Assembly (NCBI RefSeq): GCF_016861655.1
Contig: NZ_BOLN01000001.1
Coordinates: forward strand, 1 to 64,000
Direction: 5' to 3'
DNA from: Levilactobacillus lanxiensis
Lineage (GTDB): Bacteria > Bacillota > Bacilli > Lactobacillales > Lactobacillaceae
DNA: 64,000 nt
The notes under the pieces are model-generated. The model did no database searches. It had not been told where the DNA came from and was given only the letters and a program-made list of their open reading frames with translations. Positions 1-7,528 of the stretch are shown one piece after another. Position numbers and translations under genes: made by a program. The first letter of the stretch is position 1. Every line of letters begins with the position of its first letter.

Positions 1-87
1 AAACTGGAATCCTCGTTCTAGCATTGAATATCCTCAAGTTAGTCTCCACCAGGAGAAGACGGCTTGAGAATCAAGAGTATGGAAATA

Positions 88-126
88 AGGCACGAAACCA
101 AAGTTCGGTTTCGTGCCTCATTTTTG
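88..126 (+). terminator. Rho-independent terminator
   Basis: A 12-bp perfect stem (AGGCACGAAACC pairing with GGTTTCGTGCCT) is followed by TTTTT. The T-run is on the plus strand, so it most likely ends a gene lying left of the window. It also faces the 3' end of the MFS gene and could stop that transcript weakly. Bases 1-87 show no supportable gene. Confidence 0.8.
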
Positions 127-166
127 TTCTACAGAGGCTAGTTATGTCACAGCCTCTTTACTTTAT

Positions 167-1366
167 TTATTCTGTTGATTGGTTCGGTCGCAAACTCTCC
201 GGCCGCTTCAGTAAGAACGCCATCAGGTAGGAGACAATCAGGAAACCAGACACAACCAGGTATGGCACGTGCGTGTTCCAGTCGAGGAGCATCCCCGACA
301 TGATTGGCCCAACAATGTTCCCGATACTAGTCAGAGACATGTTCAGCCCATTGATCAGACCTTGGTCGGATTCACTAGCCTTCGTCAGCAGCGTGGTAAT
401 CGCTGGCCGCAAGAGGTCGAACGCTGAGAAGATGACCAGCGTGGCAATCATGACTTCAATCTTAGTATGCGCCTGCGTAATCCAAATCGTACAGATGGCT
501 GCCAAGAAGAAGCACATCCGGATGACCCGGCGCTCACCAAATTTGCTAACGAGCGTGTCAAACATAGCCACCTGCAGGAACAGGGAAATCAGTCCGTTTA
601 ACGTCAAAACCAACGCAATGTTGCTCAAACTAAAGTTAAATACTTCGTTTACGTAGATACTGTAGATACTTTCAAACCCTTGCAGGCCAAAGGAAGAGAC
701 CAGAATCATCGTAAATAAGATGATGATGGGCACCGTCCAAAACGCCCGGGTCATCGGATGAGCGGAAGGCTGCGCATCCACCGCTGGTTCTTCAACGACG
801 CGGTTAGTTTCGACGTCATTTGGTAAGAGGCTAATCAAGACGATGGCACTGATCAGGCCTAACGCACCAGCCACCCAGAACGGCGTTTTGTAGCTGATAC
901 CGGCTAGAATCCCCCCGATACCAGGGCCCAAGATCAGACCCCCACTAAAGGCCGCCGACAGCCAGCCGATAACCTTGGCCCGTTGCCGTTTCGTGGTAAT
1001 GTCGGACGCTAACGCCATGGCGGTTGGCACAACCATCGCGGCGGACAGCCCCCCAATCAGTCGGGAGATGTCGAAGACCCACAGGTAGTTGGTCAGGGCA
1101 AACAGGACTTCGGAGACCATGAATAAAATCAGGCCCGCCGTCAGGACTGGCTTCCGACCAATTTTGTCGGACAGTCGCCCAATCAGGGGTGACGCCACGA
1201 ACTGGGCGAAGGCAAACAGGGCATTCATAATCCCCATGTCGGTTGCGGTTAAATGCAGCTCGGTCTTCAAGAATGGCATGACCGGTATGATCAAACTGAT
1301 CCCTAAACACACTAAAAATTCACTAAAGATTAAGATAAAAATGGCCCGTTTCGTTTTTTTCGTCAC
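167..1366 (-). CDS. MFS drug/efflux transporter (DHA1 type)
   Basis: This 399-residue protein has about 12 hydrophobic segments and fits the size of DHA1-family multidrug exporters (NorA, Bmr, TetA type). Motif A (GRLSDKIGRKP) lies at residues 63-73, between TM2 and TM3. An antiporter-type motif C (GPGIGG) lies at 147-152 in TM5. These mark it as a proton-coupled exporter of the cytoplasmic membrane. The start is GTG, with AAGGGGTG about 8 nt upstream. The gene stands alone; the neighbour across its promoter is a structured repeat. An AT-rich inverted repeat in the promoter region suggests local repression. The substrate cannot be read from sequence. Confidence 0.85.
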   Translation of the reverse strand: MTKKTKRAIFILIFSEFLVCLGISLIIPVMPFLKTELHLTATDMGIMNALFAFAQFVASPLIGRLSDKIGRKPVLTAGLILFMVSEVLFALTNYLWVFDISRLIGGLSAAMVVPTAMALASDITTKRQRAKVIGWLSAAFSGGLILGPGIGGILAGISYKTPFWVAGALGLISAIVLISLLPNDVETNRVVEEPAVDAQPSAHPMTRAFWTVPIIILFTMILVSSFGLQGFESIYSIYVNEVFNFSLSNIALVLTLNGLISLFLQVAMFDTLVSKFGERRVIRMCFFLAAICTIWITQAHTKIEVMIATLVIFSAFDLLRPAITTLLTKASESDQGLINGLNMSLTSIGNIVGPIMSGMLLDWNTHVPYLVVSGFLIVSYLMAFLLKRPESLRPNQSTE

Positions 1367-1393
1367 GGTAGCTCACCCCTTCTCTGAGATTTT

Positions 1394-1436
1394 GACAACA
1401 ATATTATAATAATAACAATATTTAATGACAGTTGTC
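1394..1436 (-). promoter_or_regulatory. Inverted repeat in promoter of MFS gene
   Basis: GACAAC (1394-1399) and GTTGTC (1431-1436) form perfect arms around an AT-rich centre that itself carries two AATATT blocks. It sits 28-70 nt upstream of the GTG start, where an operator would be expected. The binding protein is unknown. Confidence 0.4.
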
Positions 1437-1490
1437 TAATCTTACGCTCAAAGAATAACGGGCGCAACCTTTATTTTATGAATGTTTACA

Positions 1491-1680
1491 GCGCCTACCG
1501 GGTGGTGAAAATGAGATTGGAACGCGGCGGGCAGGACGTCCAGAGCCAAAGTACGGTCTCTGAACTCGATTTGAGCCTCAAAATTCGAATCTCAAAGTCG
1601 CCATTTGCTAGGCTCTGCCCAGCAAATCCCACGGCTGAACTCATTTTCACCACCCTCCCGGCTAACATTGATTTAGCCCA
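1491..1680 (+). repeat. Structured repeat SR1 (subfamily a)
   Basis: The outer stem at 1500-1515 pairs perfectly (16 bp) with 1640-1655. Inside are hairpin B (stem CAGAG/CTCTG in the minus sense), hairpin A (TTTGAG/CTCAAA) and the variable hairpin C (ATTTGCT/AGCAAAT), followed by the conserved CCCACGGCTGA. It fills the gap between the MFS promoter and the LysR 3' end and is antisense to LysR. The rest of gap 1367-1823 shows no gene. Confidence 0.85.
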
Positions 1681-1823
1681 AGTATCCGATTGCCACCGTT
1701 TCTCTAGCCATTCTTATGACGTATTTCAAAGTGCAGTTGTCACCAATTCTATTGGTAGTCGGCGTACGAGACAAAGTCGTGTCCATTCACTTATCATTCA
1801 GAAAAAAATTAGCTTTTTCTAAG

Positions 1824-2714
1824 TTATCTAGCCGTTCCATTCCCCAGTGCCCTAGCCCAGCGTTGGTAATTTGCTGCGAAGACGCTGTCGCGGGCGTAGA
1901 CCACGTCCAAGTCGTGTAACAGGTGGCCGGCCGGTAAAGGCAGAACCTTCAGCTGACCACTGGCCAACTCATCGGCTACGACCGAGCGGTAGACGAAGCT
2001 GATGCCCGCACCCCGTAACAACAATTGCCGGATGGCCGCTGGATTATTGACGGTGATCAACTGGCTGAACTCAGCTAACGTGACATTGGCCGCCTGAGCC
2101 AGACTGACCAGGATTTCCCGGCTGCCGGACCCCTCTTCCCGGACCAACAAGGGATATGCCGTGAGGTCGTGCCAGCTCACGGCCGACTGGTGGGCGACCG
2201 GTTGATCTGCGGCGATGACGCCAACGAAGGGTTCCTCCCGAACAATTTGATAGTCGTAACGGGTCTTGTCAAAGTTTCCTTCAATTAAGGCAAAATCGCT
2301 GGTCCCCTCGTCAATGGCCGTCAACGCCGCCTGGGTATTAGTCACCTGACAGGTCACTTGCCGGTAATCTGCCTGGTCTTGTAGCAACCGAATCAATTGC
2401 GGCGCGAGAAATTCACTCAGCGAAAGGGTCGTGCTAAAGGTGAGTTGCCGTTGGGCCTGCGGATGCTGGAGGCTGGCAACGACCTTTCCCGCCTGTACCT
2501 GCACCCGCTGCACAAAGGCGGCCAGCTCCTGCCCCGCCGGTGTGATGGTCAAATGCGGCCGCTCGTAGTGCACCAACTCAACGTTTAGTTCTGTCTCCAA
2601 ACTCTTGATCTGTTGTGACACGGCCGGCTGCGTAATAAACAACTGCCGCGCCGTTTGCGTATACGATTTGGTCTGCACCAGGACCAGCAATGTTTGATAG
2701 CGATTATCTAACAT
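1824..2714 (-). CDS. LysR-family transcriptional regulator
   Basis: At 296 residues this has standard LTTR length. The N-terminal winged helix-turn-helix spans about residues 4-62, with the recognition segment around TARQLFITQPAVSQQIKSLE. The rest is a periplasmic-binding-like effector domain. The ATG is preceded by GGAGGTG. It is divergent from a YeiH-family gene, the classic partner of CysL/YeiE-type LysR proteins, so it probably activates or represses that gene in response to a sulfur- or nitrogen-related metabolite. The effector is inferred from context only. The A+T-rich region upstream (2740-2800) contains CGTTAT and ATAACG in inverted orientation, which may be part of the binding site. 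Confidence 0.88.
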   Translation of the reverse strand: MLDNRYQTLLVLVQTKSYTQTARQLFITQPAVSQQIKSLETELNVELVHYERPHLTITPAGQELAAFVQRVQVQAGKVVASLQHPQAQRQLTFSTTLSLSEFLAPQLIRLLQDQADYRQVTCQVTNTQAALTAIDEGTSDFALIEGNFDKTRYDYQIVREEPFVGVIAADQPVAHQSAVSWHDLTAYPLLVREEGSGSREILVSLAQAANVTLAEFSQLITVNNPAAIRQLLLRGAGISFVYRSVVADELASGQLKVLPLPAGHLLHDLDVVYARDSVFAANYQRWARALGNGTAR

Positions 2715-2884
2715 TGGGACACCTCCAAGTTGTCTTTATTATAAGCTGAATTTATAGCGTTATTAAATATCCCAATTTTATCTTATAACGAGTTTCCAGT
2801 AAACTATTACTTGCTTAATAAGAACGACAATCCAGCTGAAACCAGCAATAGGATTGCATGAACGATAGCTAAATAATTGGCAAC

Positions 2885-3075
2885 CGTGAGTGACCAGAGG
2901 CGGATCAAGGTGACCAGCTGTGTCGATGGCCTTAGCTGAGTGATTTTTCTCAGCTTAGACCATGGGGCGACCTTGGAGACTGGTGGCTTTCCAGGCTCCA
3001 AGGCGAGCTGGAGGACCGCCTCTTAGGCCGTAAGCGTCCCCCACAGCAGGGCACCTTGAATCCGCCGTCGGGAAC
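2885..3075 (-). repeat. Structured repeat SR2 (subfamily b)
   Basis: The outer stem at 2899-2912 pairs with 3052-3066 with one bulged base. The interior contains a subfamily-b hairpin (TTAGCTGAG/CTCAGCTTA) and hairpin A as CTTGGAG/CTCCAAG. The element occupies the intergenic space directly before the yeiH-like ribosome binding site, so it probably lies in that gene's 5' leader or promoter region. A 64-codon open frame inside it is not a gene. Confidence 0.85.
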
Positions 3076-3111
3076 GCACACTTGCAAAACATATTTGAGG
3101 AGGAGTTTCAT

Positions 3112-4143
3112 TTGGATATTCGAGCAACTATGGCAACGCGCAGCTTCTGGGGTGCCGCTGGCCTAACACTAATCTGCGCCGTCGCCGGCAGTGAGCTGGC
3201 CCAACTGCATTACCTGAACTTAGTCGGTGCCCTAGTCATCGCCCTACTGCTGGGCATGGCGCTCCAACTGGCACCACGCGCGGTGAATGCCAATCGCGCC
3301 GGCATTGGGTTCATCAGTAATAAATTTCTGCGTTTAGGGATTATTCTCTTAGGGTTCAAATTGAACCTGATTCAACTCGCCCAAGCTGGCGTCAAGACGA
3401 TTACCCTGGCCGCCGTCGTGGTTACCGGGATGGTGCTTCTGACCTACAACCTCAGCCGTAAGCTCGGCGTCGACCGGGAGTTGGCGATTCTCACCGCTAC
3501 CGGGACCAGCATCTGTGGGGCCGCCGCAGTGATGGGCGTGTCACCGCAGATCAAGGTGAGCCCGGACAAGGCCGAACGGCAACGTGAAAACGAAGTTCTG
3601 GCCGTGGCCATCGTTGCCATTTTAGGAACGGTCTTTACGCTGATTGAAATCGGGTTGAAGCCCCTGCTCCACCTGACTGCCGTTCAATTTGGCGTCATGA
3701 CGGGAGGCTCTCTGCACGAAATCGCCCACGCCGTTGCGGCTGGGAGCGCGGGCGGTCCGGTCAGTCTGGATACGGCCATCATTACCAAATTATCGCGAGT
3801 TCTGTTGCTGGCACCGGCTGCCCTCATCATTGGCTGGTGGTACCAGAAGCAAACGGCCGGCACCACGACCAATGACGGCCCAACCAAGCTGCCGATTCCT
3901 TGGTTCATGGCTGGCTTCCTGTTGACCAGCGTCATCGGTACCTGGATTCCATTGGGTGCCGCTACATTAGCTGCCTTGGTCAAATTGGCCTACATCTTCT
4001 TGGGCATGGCGATGGCTGCCCTCGGCATGAGCGTCAACTTCCGCGTTATTTTCCAGCGCGGGGGTAACGCCTTTCTCGCAGCCACGCTGTCGTCCGTCGT
4101 CCTCTTAACCGGTGTGACGATTGCCAGCAAATTATTCTTCTAG
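3112..4143 (+). CDS. YeiH/UPF0324 family membrane protein (putative sulfate exporter)
   Basis: This hydrophobic protein of about 343 residues has around ten predicted membrane segments. It carries the family hallmark GTSICGAAAVMG in the middle of the chain and a C-terminal GMAMAALGMSVNF-like segment. UPF0324/YeiH proteins are annotated as putative sulfate exporters, but the substrate is not firmly established. The chosen start is TTG at 3112, six bases after GAGGAGGAG (3097-3105); an open frame also extends upstream to 3082 but would include the ribosome binding site. The LysR gene upstream is divergent and is the likely regulator. A terminator follows at 4171-4206. Confidence 0.85.
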   Translation: MDIRATMATRSFWGAAGLTLICAVAGSELAQLHYLNLVGALVIALLLGMALQLAPRAVNANRAGIGFISNKFLRLGIILLGFKLNLIQLAQAGVKTITLAAVVVTGMVLLTYNLSRKLGVDRELAILTATGTSICGAAAVMGVSPQIKVSPDKAERQRENEVLAVAIVAILGTVFTLIEIGLKPLLHLTAVQFGVMTGGSLHEIAHAVAAGSAGGPVSLDTAIITKLSRVLLLAPAALIIGWWYQKQTAGTTTNDGPTKLPIPWFMAGFLLTSVIGTWIPLGAATLAALVKLAYIFLGMAMAALGMSVNFRVIFQRGGNAFLAATLSSVVLLTGVTIASKLFF

Positions 4144-4170
4144 TCACTCTTTCAACCGACAACACAATTA

Positions 4171-4206
4171 AAGCGACGCCCACTAAATTGCGGGTGTCGC
4201 TTTTTT
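4171..4206 (+). terminator. Rho-independent terminator of yeiH-like gene
   Basis: AAGCGACGCCCAC pairs with the GGGTGTCGCTT side and is followed by TTTTTT (4201-4206). It lies between two convergent genes. Confidence 0.85.
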
Positions 4207-4225
4207 CATGAAGGCTGTTCCGCTA

Positions 4226-4828
4226 TCACAGGGCTAACAAATGCTGGAACGTCCCACTGTCCCATAGGATGTACAGCCCAATCAGAATGTACACGGCAAT
4301 CGTAATGTAGCGCCCTTCCTTTTCCAAAACGGCCGCTACCTTGGGCAAGCAGGCCAGCCGGTATCCAATTTCCCAGAAAATCACGACCATCACCGCAAAC
4401 GTCAGCAAAATCAGCGGTATCGTGGCTGGCGCAACCGTGGTGAAGAGCGGCACATAAATGCCCACGTTATCCGCCCCACAGGTTGCCATGGTAATCAACG
4501 CGACACTGCCAATCAGGCGTTTCGGATCAGCTACCTTGGCCGCGATGGCGTCGGTGTCATCGTCATCCCCGGCCACCCAGAGCTTGATTCCCAAGAAAAT
4601 TGGAATCAATCCCAGAAAGCCCAGTAGCCACGGTGCGGGCACGAAACCCAGGAAAAACGCGATGGCTAACGAGCTTCCCACCAGGACAATGGTCCCTAAA
4701 AAATCCCCGATTAGGACCAGCCAGCGGTCTTGGTGCTTTACGCGGCCGAAGATTACCATTAGAATAATTAAGTAGTCTAACCCGGTGGAGATGTACGCCG
4801 TCACCCCGGTTAAAATCGTCTTCATCAT
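4226..4828 (-). CDS. cadD: CadD-family cadmium resistance transporter
   Basis: At 200 residues with five to six hydrophobic helices, this has CadD-family length. The N-terminal segment (ISTGLDYLIILMVIFGR) and the conserved ATCGADNVGIYVPLF stretch are typical of CadD proteins, which give cadmium (sometimes zinc) tolerance by export across the cytoplasmic membrane. The start is ATG (a double ATG, 4825-4828 region) after GGGAGGGG. It is divergent from an ArsR/SmtB repressor across a 70-bp region with repeated ACATATGT boxes, so metal-responsive derepression is likely. The acidic DDDDTD loop near residue 90 may be metal-related; that is inference. Confidence 0.82.
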   Translation of the reverse strand: MMKTILTGVTAYISTGLDYLIILMVIFGRVKHQDRWLVLIGDFLGTIVLVGSSLAIAFFLGFVPAPWLLGFLGLIPIFLGIKLWVAGDDDDTDAIAAKVADPKRLIGSVALITMATCGADNVGIYVPLFTTVAPATIPLILLTFAVMVVIFWEIGYRLACLPKVAAVLEKEGRYITIAVYILIGLYILWDSGTFQHLLAL

Positions 4829-4842
4829 GAACCCCTCCCCTT

Positions 4843-4881
4843 ACATATGTTATCTATGACATATGTTATCACGTTCATATG
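4843..4881. promoter_or_regulatory. Operator repeats between cadD and arsR-type gene
   Basis: ACATATGTTATC occurs at 4843-4854 and again at 4859-4870, with a partial copy (TCATATG) at 4875-4881. Each core ACATATGT is itself palindromic. The 16-bp spacing between boxes and the position between divergent starts suit an ArsR/SmtB dimer operator controlling both genes. Confidence 0.6.
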
Positions 4882-4899
4882 AAAGGAGCAAGCTTTTTC

Positions 4900-5238
4900 A
4901 TGTCGGATATTACTGAAAACGTGCATTTAATTACAGAGCCCGCGCTGGGTGCATCTCAGGATATTTTTAAATTATTAAGCAATACGACGCGCCTACAAAT
5001 CCTCTACTTACTGGAACAACGGGAACTCAACGTCAGCGAGCTCAGTACCTTGCTGGCAGCGGAACAATCCGTGGTCTCCCACCAGTTAGCCATGCTCAAA
5101 AAGGAACAGTTAGTGTCCTCGCGTCGGGTGGGCAAACAGAGTTTTTATCAACTCGATGACCCGCATATTTTAGATATCGTCAATGAAACCTTAGCGCACG
5201 TGGATCACGTATTGCGTGGGAAAACACATGGCCATTAA
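4900..5238 (+). CDS. ArsR/SmtB-family metal-sensing repressor
   Basis: This repressor of about 112 residues has a winged helix: [13 protein letters not shown], then the recognition helix around [18 protein letters not shown]. The ATG at 4900 follows AAAGGAG (4882-4888); the upstream ATG at 4879 has no good binding site. There is no cysteine, so the alpha-3 CxC site of CadC/ArsR is absent. The C-terminal helix has D-x-H followed 11 and 14 residues after that His by two more His (DPH...HVDH), the spacing of the alpha-5 zinc/cobalt site of CzrA and SmtB. It ends in HGH. It probably represses itself and the divergent cadD. Zinc or cadmium sensing through alpha-5 is inferred. Confidence 0.85.
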   Translation: MSDITENVHLITEPALGASQDIFKLLSNTTRLQILYLLEQRELNVSELSTLLAAEQSVVSHQLAMLKKEQLVSSRRVGKQSFYQLDDPHILDIVNETLAHVDHVLRGKTHGH

Positions 5239-5272
5239 AACCGTTTGGAATGGACGTTCCAAACGGTTTTTG
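5237..5272 (+). terminator. Rho-independent terminator of arsR-type gene
   Basis: AAAACCGTTTGGAA pairs with TTCCAAACGGTTTT over a short TGGACG loop, with further T residues after it. The stem is perfect. Confidence 0.85.
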
Positions 5273-5318
5273 TTTGCGCTAGTTTATGCGGAACATCAGC
5301 TGTTCCAAGATTGTGGTT

Positions 5319-5443
5319 CCTTGAAACGTGCTACACGAGCCAGACTCCTGCGCTTAGCAAAAGAAAGAGCTCCTGATCGACGTTGTCGACCAGAAGCCCT
5401 TTCTTCGCTAATGCTCAGAGTCTAAGCGGCTCGCTCCGCACTC
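5319..5443 (-). repeat. Long-hairpin repeat LH1
   Basis: This element of about 124 bp folds on itself almost end to end. GTGCTACACGAGCC (5328-5341) pairs with the arm at 5428-5441, and the inner arms (AGACTCCTGCGCTTAGC... and ...GCTAATGCTCAGAGTCT) continue to a GTCGAC-containing tip. On the minus strand it begins two bases after the TAG stop of the multicopper oxidase. A second copy (LH2) lies at 26544-26663. It may act as that gene's terminator or as a small mobile or palindromic element. Confidence 0.85.
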
Positions 5444-5444
5444 T

Positions 5445-6980
5445 CTACATCTTCATACCCATCTTCTCATAAGAACTCATCCCAGGCAGCTTCAAGTCCT
5501 TCACGTCAATCCCGCGTTCTTCTGCGACCGCATTCATTAACGTGTCCATATCCATCAGCTTGTACGTCTGTGGATGGTCTGGGTCGTAAGCCTCAATCTG
5601 CGCCATCATCCCACCATCTTCGTGTTCGATGATGTGACAATGATACATGTAGACCCCGGTGTGTTCGAACCAAACCTTGATTCGAACCGTTTCGCCTGGG
5701 TTGACGCCGACCGTATCCTTCAGCCCATGTTCGTTGGCGTATGGTTCGTGGCCGTTCCGTGACAGCACTAGGAACTGGGTCCCGTGCATGTGGAACGGGT
5801 GAACCATGCCGGCGTCCATGTCGTTGGTGTTGGTGACGTCCCACAGCTCAACGTTGCCGACCTTTTGCCGGGCGTCGATCCGTTGCATTTCAAATTTCTT
5901 GCCATCCATCATAACGGCTTCATCCATCCCGGACATCACGACCTTGCGGACTGGCGTATCAGGTGTCACGTCTGGATTTGGAATATCGACCAGGTGGTCT
6001 GGCAACTGGGTGTCGTCCGTTTCAAAATCGTGGACCCGGAAACGAACCAACGGCACATCATCGCTGTACAACGTGACGGTGTGGCCCGGGGTCACCTTGC
6101 CAAAGTCGACAATGATTTCGGCCCGTTCCGCACAGGTCAACATCAAGTGGGTGAATTCAACGGGTTCTGGCATCACGCCACCATCGGAAGCAATTTGCGT
6201 AAATGGCAGGTCATCGCTAAAGTGTAACCGCCATTCACGCCGGTTGGCACCGTCTAAAATCCGTAAGCGTAGCCGTTGCGTGGTGACATCAAAGTAAGGA
6301 TTGATGGTCCCGTTGATCATGGCTGTTGGCCCTTGAACGCCATCTGGATCGTAGTCGGCTTCGTAATCCCACTGATTATCCTCGTGGAAACGGCGGTCTT
6401 GCAAAACCAACGGAATGTCATCGACCCCATAATTGTGTGGGAACGGCAACTTAGCTTCCGTTTCATCCGTGACCAGCGCTAAGCCAGCCAGGCCGTGCCA
6501 AACTTGTTCCGCCGTTGATGGGCACGGATGAGCGTGTAACCACAGCGTGGCGGCTGGTTGGTCAACCTTGAAATCAATGTGGCGGGTCTTCCCGGGATAA
6601 ACGGGGGCGTGGCAACCGCCATCGGTATAAGGGCCGGGAACGTTCAACCCATGCCAGTGGAACGTGGTCAGTTCAGGCAATTCATTTTTCAAATCAATAT
6701 GCATGGTCTTGCCCTTGGCAAAGACAACCGTTTGACCCAGTAAGGAGCCATTGTAGCCCCAGGTCTTGGTCTTCTTACCAGGCAACAACTGGGTTTCACC
6801 GGTCTGCGCAACGACCGTGTAATAAGTATCCGTCGGCGTTTCCTTATCCGGCTTCAACAGAGGTGGCACCCGCAATGGTTGTTGTGGCACATCGGGTTCC
6901 TCTAGTGGCACATAGCCCCCATCATGCGTGTTATAAGCTGTTTCATCAAAGAAATAATCAGTATGGATTGATTTTGTCAT
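5445..6980 (-). CDS. Multicopper oxidase (laccase / CotA-like)
   Basis: The 511-residue, three-cupredoxin-domain protein has all four copper-binding motifs: HWHG (108-111), HAH (149-151), HPFHMHG (394-400) and HCHIIEHEDGGMM (447-459). The last holds the type-1 Cys448, His453 and axial Met458. There is no signal peptide or Tat motif, so it is probably cytoplasmic. Related lactobacillus enzymes oxidise phenolics and biogenic amines, and some multicopper oxidases oxidise Cu(I); the substrate here is unproven. The ATG follows GAGGAG. The gene lies beside a cadD/arsR pair and a metal ATPase, which suggests a metal-stress context. The 3' end runs straight into repeat LH1. Confidence 0.9.
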   Translation of the reverse strand: MTKSIHTDYFFDETAYNTHDGGYVPLEEPDVPQQPLRVPPLLKPDKETPTDTYYTVVAQTGETQLLPGKKTKTWGYNGSLLGQTVVFAKGKTMHIDLKNELPELTTFHWHGLNVPGPYTDGGCHAPVYPGKTRHIDFKVDQPAATLWLHAHPCPSTAEQVWHGLAGLALVTDETEAKLPFPHNYGVDDIPLVLQDRRFHEDNQWDYEADYDPDGVQGPTAMINGTINPYFDVTTQRLRLRILDGANRREWRLHFSDDLPFTQIASDGGVMPEPVEFTHLMLTCAERAEIIVDFGKVTPGHTVTLYSDDVPLVRFRVHDFETDDTQLPDHLVDIPNPDVTPDTPVRKVVMSGMDEAVMMDGKKFEMQRIDARQKVGNVELWDVTNTNDMDAGMVHPFHMHGTQFLVLSRNGHEPYANEHGLKDTVGVNPGETVRIKVWFEHTGVYMYHCHIIEHEDGGMMAQIEAYDPDHPQTYKLMDMDTLMNAVAEERGIDVKDLKLPGMSSYEKMGMKM

Positions 6981-7005
6981 TTTTCGGACTCCTCTTCGAT
7001 TATTT

Positions 7006-7023
7006 AAGCAGATGTATCTGCTT
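7006..7023 (-). promoter_or_regulatory. Palindrome upstream of multicopper oxidase
   Basis: AAGCAGAT-GT-ATCTGCTT is a perfect 8+2+8 palindrome 25-43 nt upstream of the ATG. It is a candidate operator or 5'-leader hairpin. It does not match the CopY box TACAnnTGTA. Confidence 0.5.
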
Positions 7024-7097
7024 CAATGATACCGCATTCACGAAAGAAGAAAAAGTCTCCACTCACGACCTTTCCCCCCCGAGAAACCGTCGACAAA

Positions 7098-7134
7098 TGA
7101 AAAAGCACCCAGACCAGTTCCGTCTAGGTGCTTC
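7098..7134 (-). terminator. Rho-independent terminator (minus strand)
   Basis: A stem of about 11 bp (AAGCACC.AGAC with GTCT.GGTGCTT) is followed on the minus strand by TTTTT. It lies downstream of the metal ATPase, with repeat SR3 in between, so it probably ends that transcript. Confidence 0.7.
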
Positions 7135-7309
7135 ATTCGTGTCATTAAATTTATTATAAAAGGTAATTTCAAAGGAACATGCCATCAGTTCAGTTCTCTA
7201 AGCTATCCAGTTTTTCACAACTGAAATAACTGGAACAAGCGACTGACCCGGAACGTTAGCCGGAGGTGGTTAAGTCTGCTTACACCATAGACATTGCTAC
7301 GTCGAATCA

Positions 7310-7528
7310 AACAACTGGAACAAGCAGCTGAACGGTAATGGTAGCCGGAGGTGAGTAGCTATGGAATCCCGTGTCGATGGTGTTAGGTCGGTTTCTTCGA
7401 CCTTACAGCATGGGACGTCCGCAAGACTCACGTTTTTGGTGAGGCTTGCGGGCGAGGCTGAAGACCGCTTTTCGGCTTCAGTCGTGCCCCACGGGCTGGA
7501 ATAGCTACTCACCGCAGGCGGCAACCAC
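7310..7528 (-). repeat. Structured repeat SR3 (subfamily b-like)
   Basis: The outer stem at 7350-7362 pairs perfectly (13 bp) with 7501-7513. Hairpin A here is CCGCAAG/CTTGCGG and the b-type hairpin is TTAGGTCG/CGACCTTA. Both differ completely in sequence from other copies yet remain paired. It begins directly after the stop codon of the ATPase in the same sense. A second copy of its far end (7228-7268, matching 7313-7353 at an 85-bp offset) lies beside it, a partial duplication. Confidence 0.85.

Noticed and set aside
2807-3001. 64-codon minus-strand frame before yeiH-like gene
   Set aside because: It lies within structured repeat SR2; similar frames occur in SR5 and SR8 (15319-15570, 18492-18767) for the same reason.
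5216-5425. Open frame whose C-terminus matches one at 26561-26761 (LKRATRARLLRLAKER)
   Set aside because: The shared protein segment is only the translation of long-hairpin repeat LH1/LH2 on one strand; no ribosome binding site and no coding pattern.
5784-6297. Plus-strand frames of 147 and 163 codons inside the multicopper oxidase
   Set aside because: Antisense to an intact gene with all copper motifs; no ribosome binding site.
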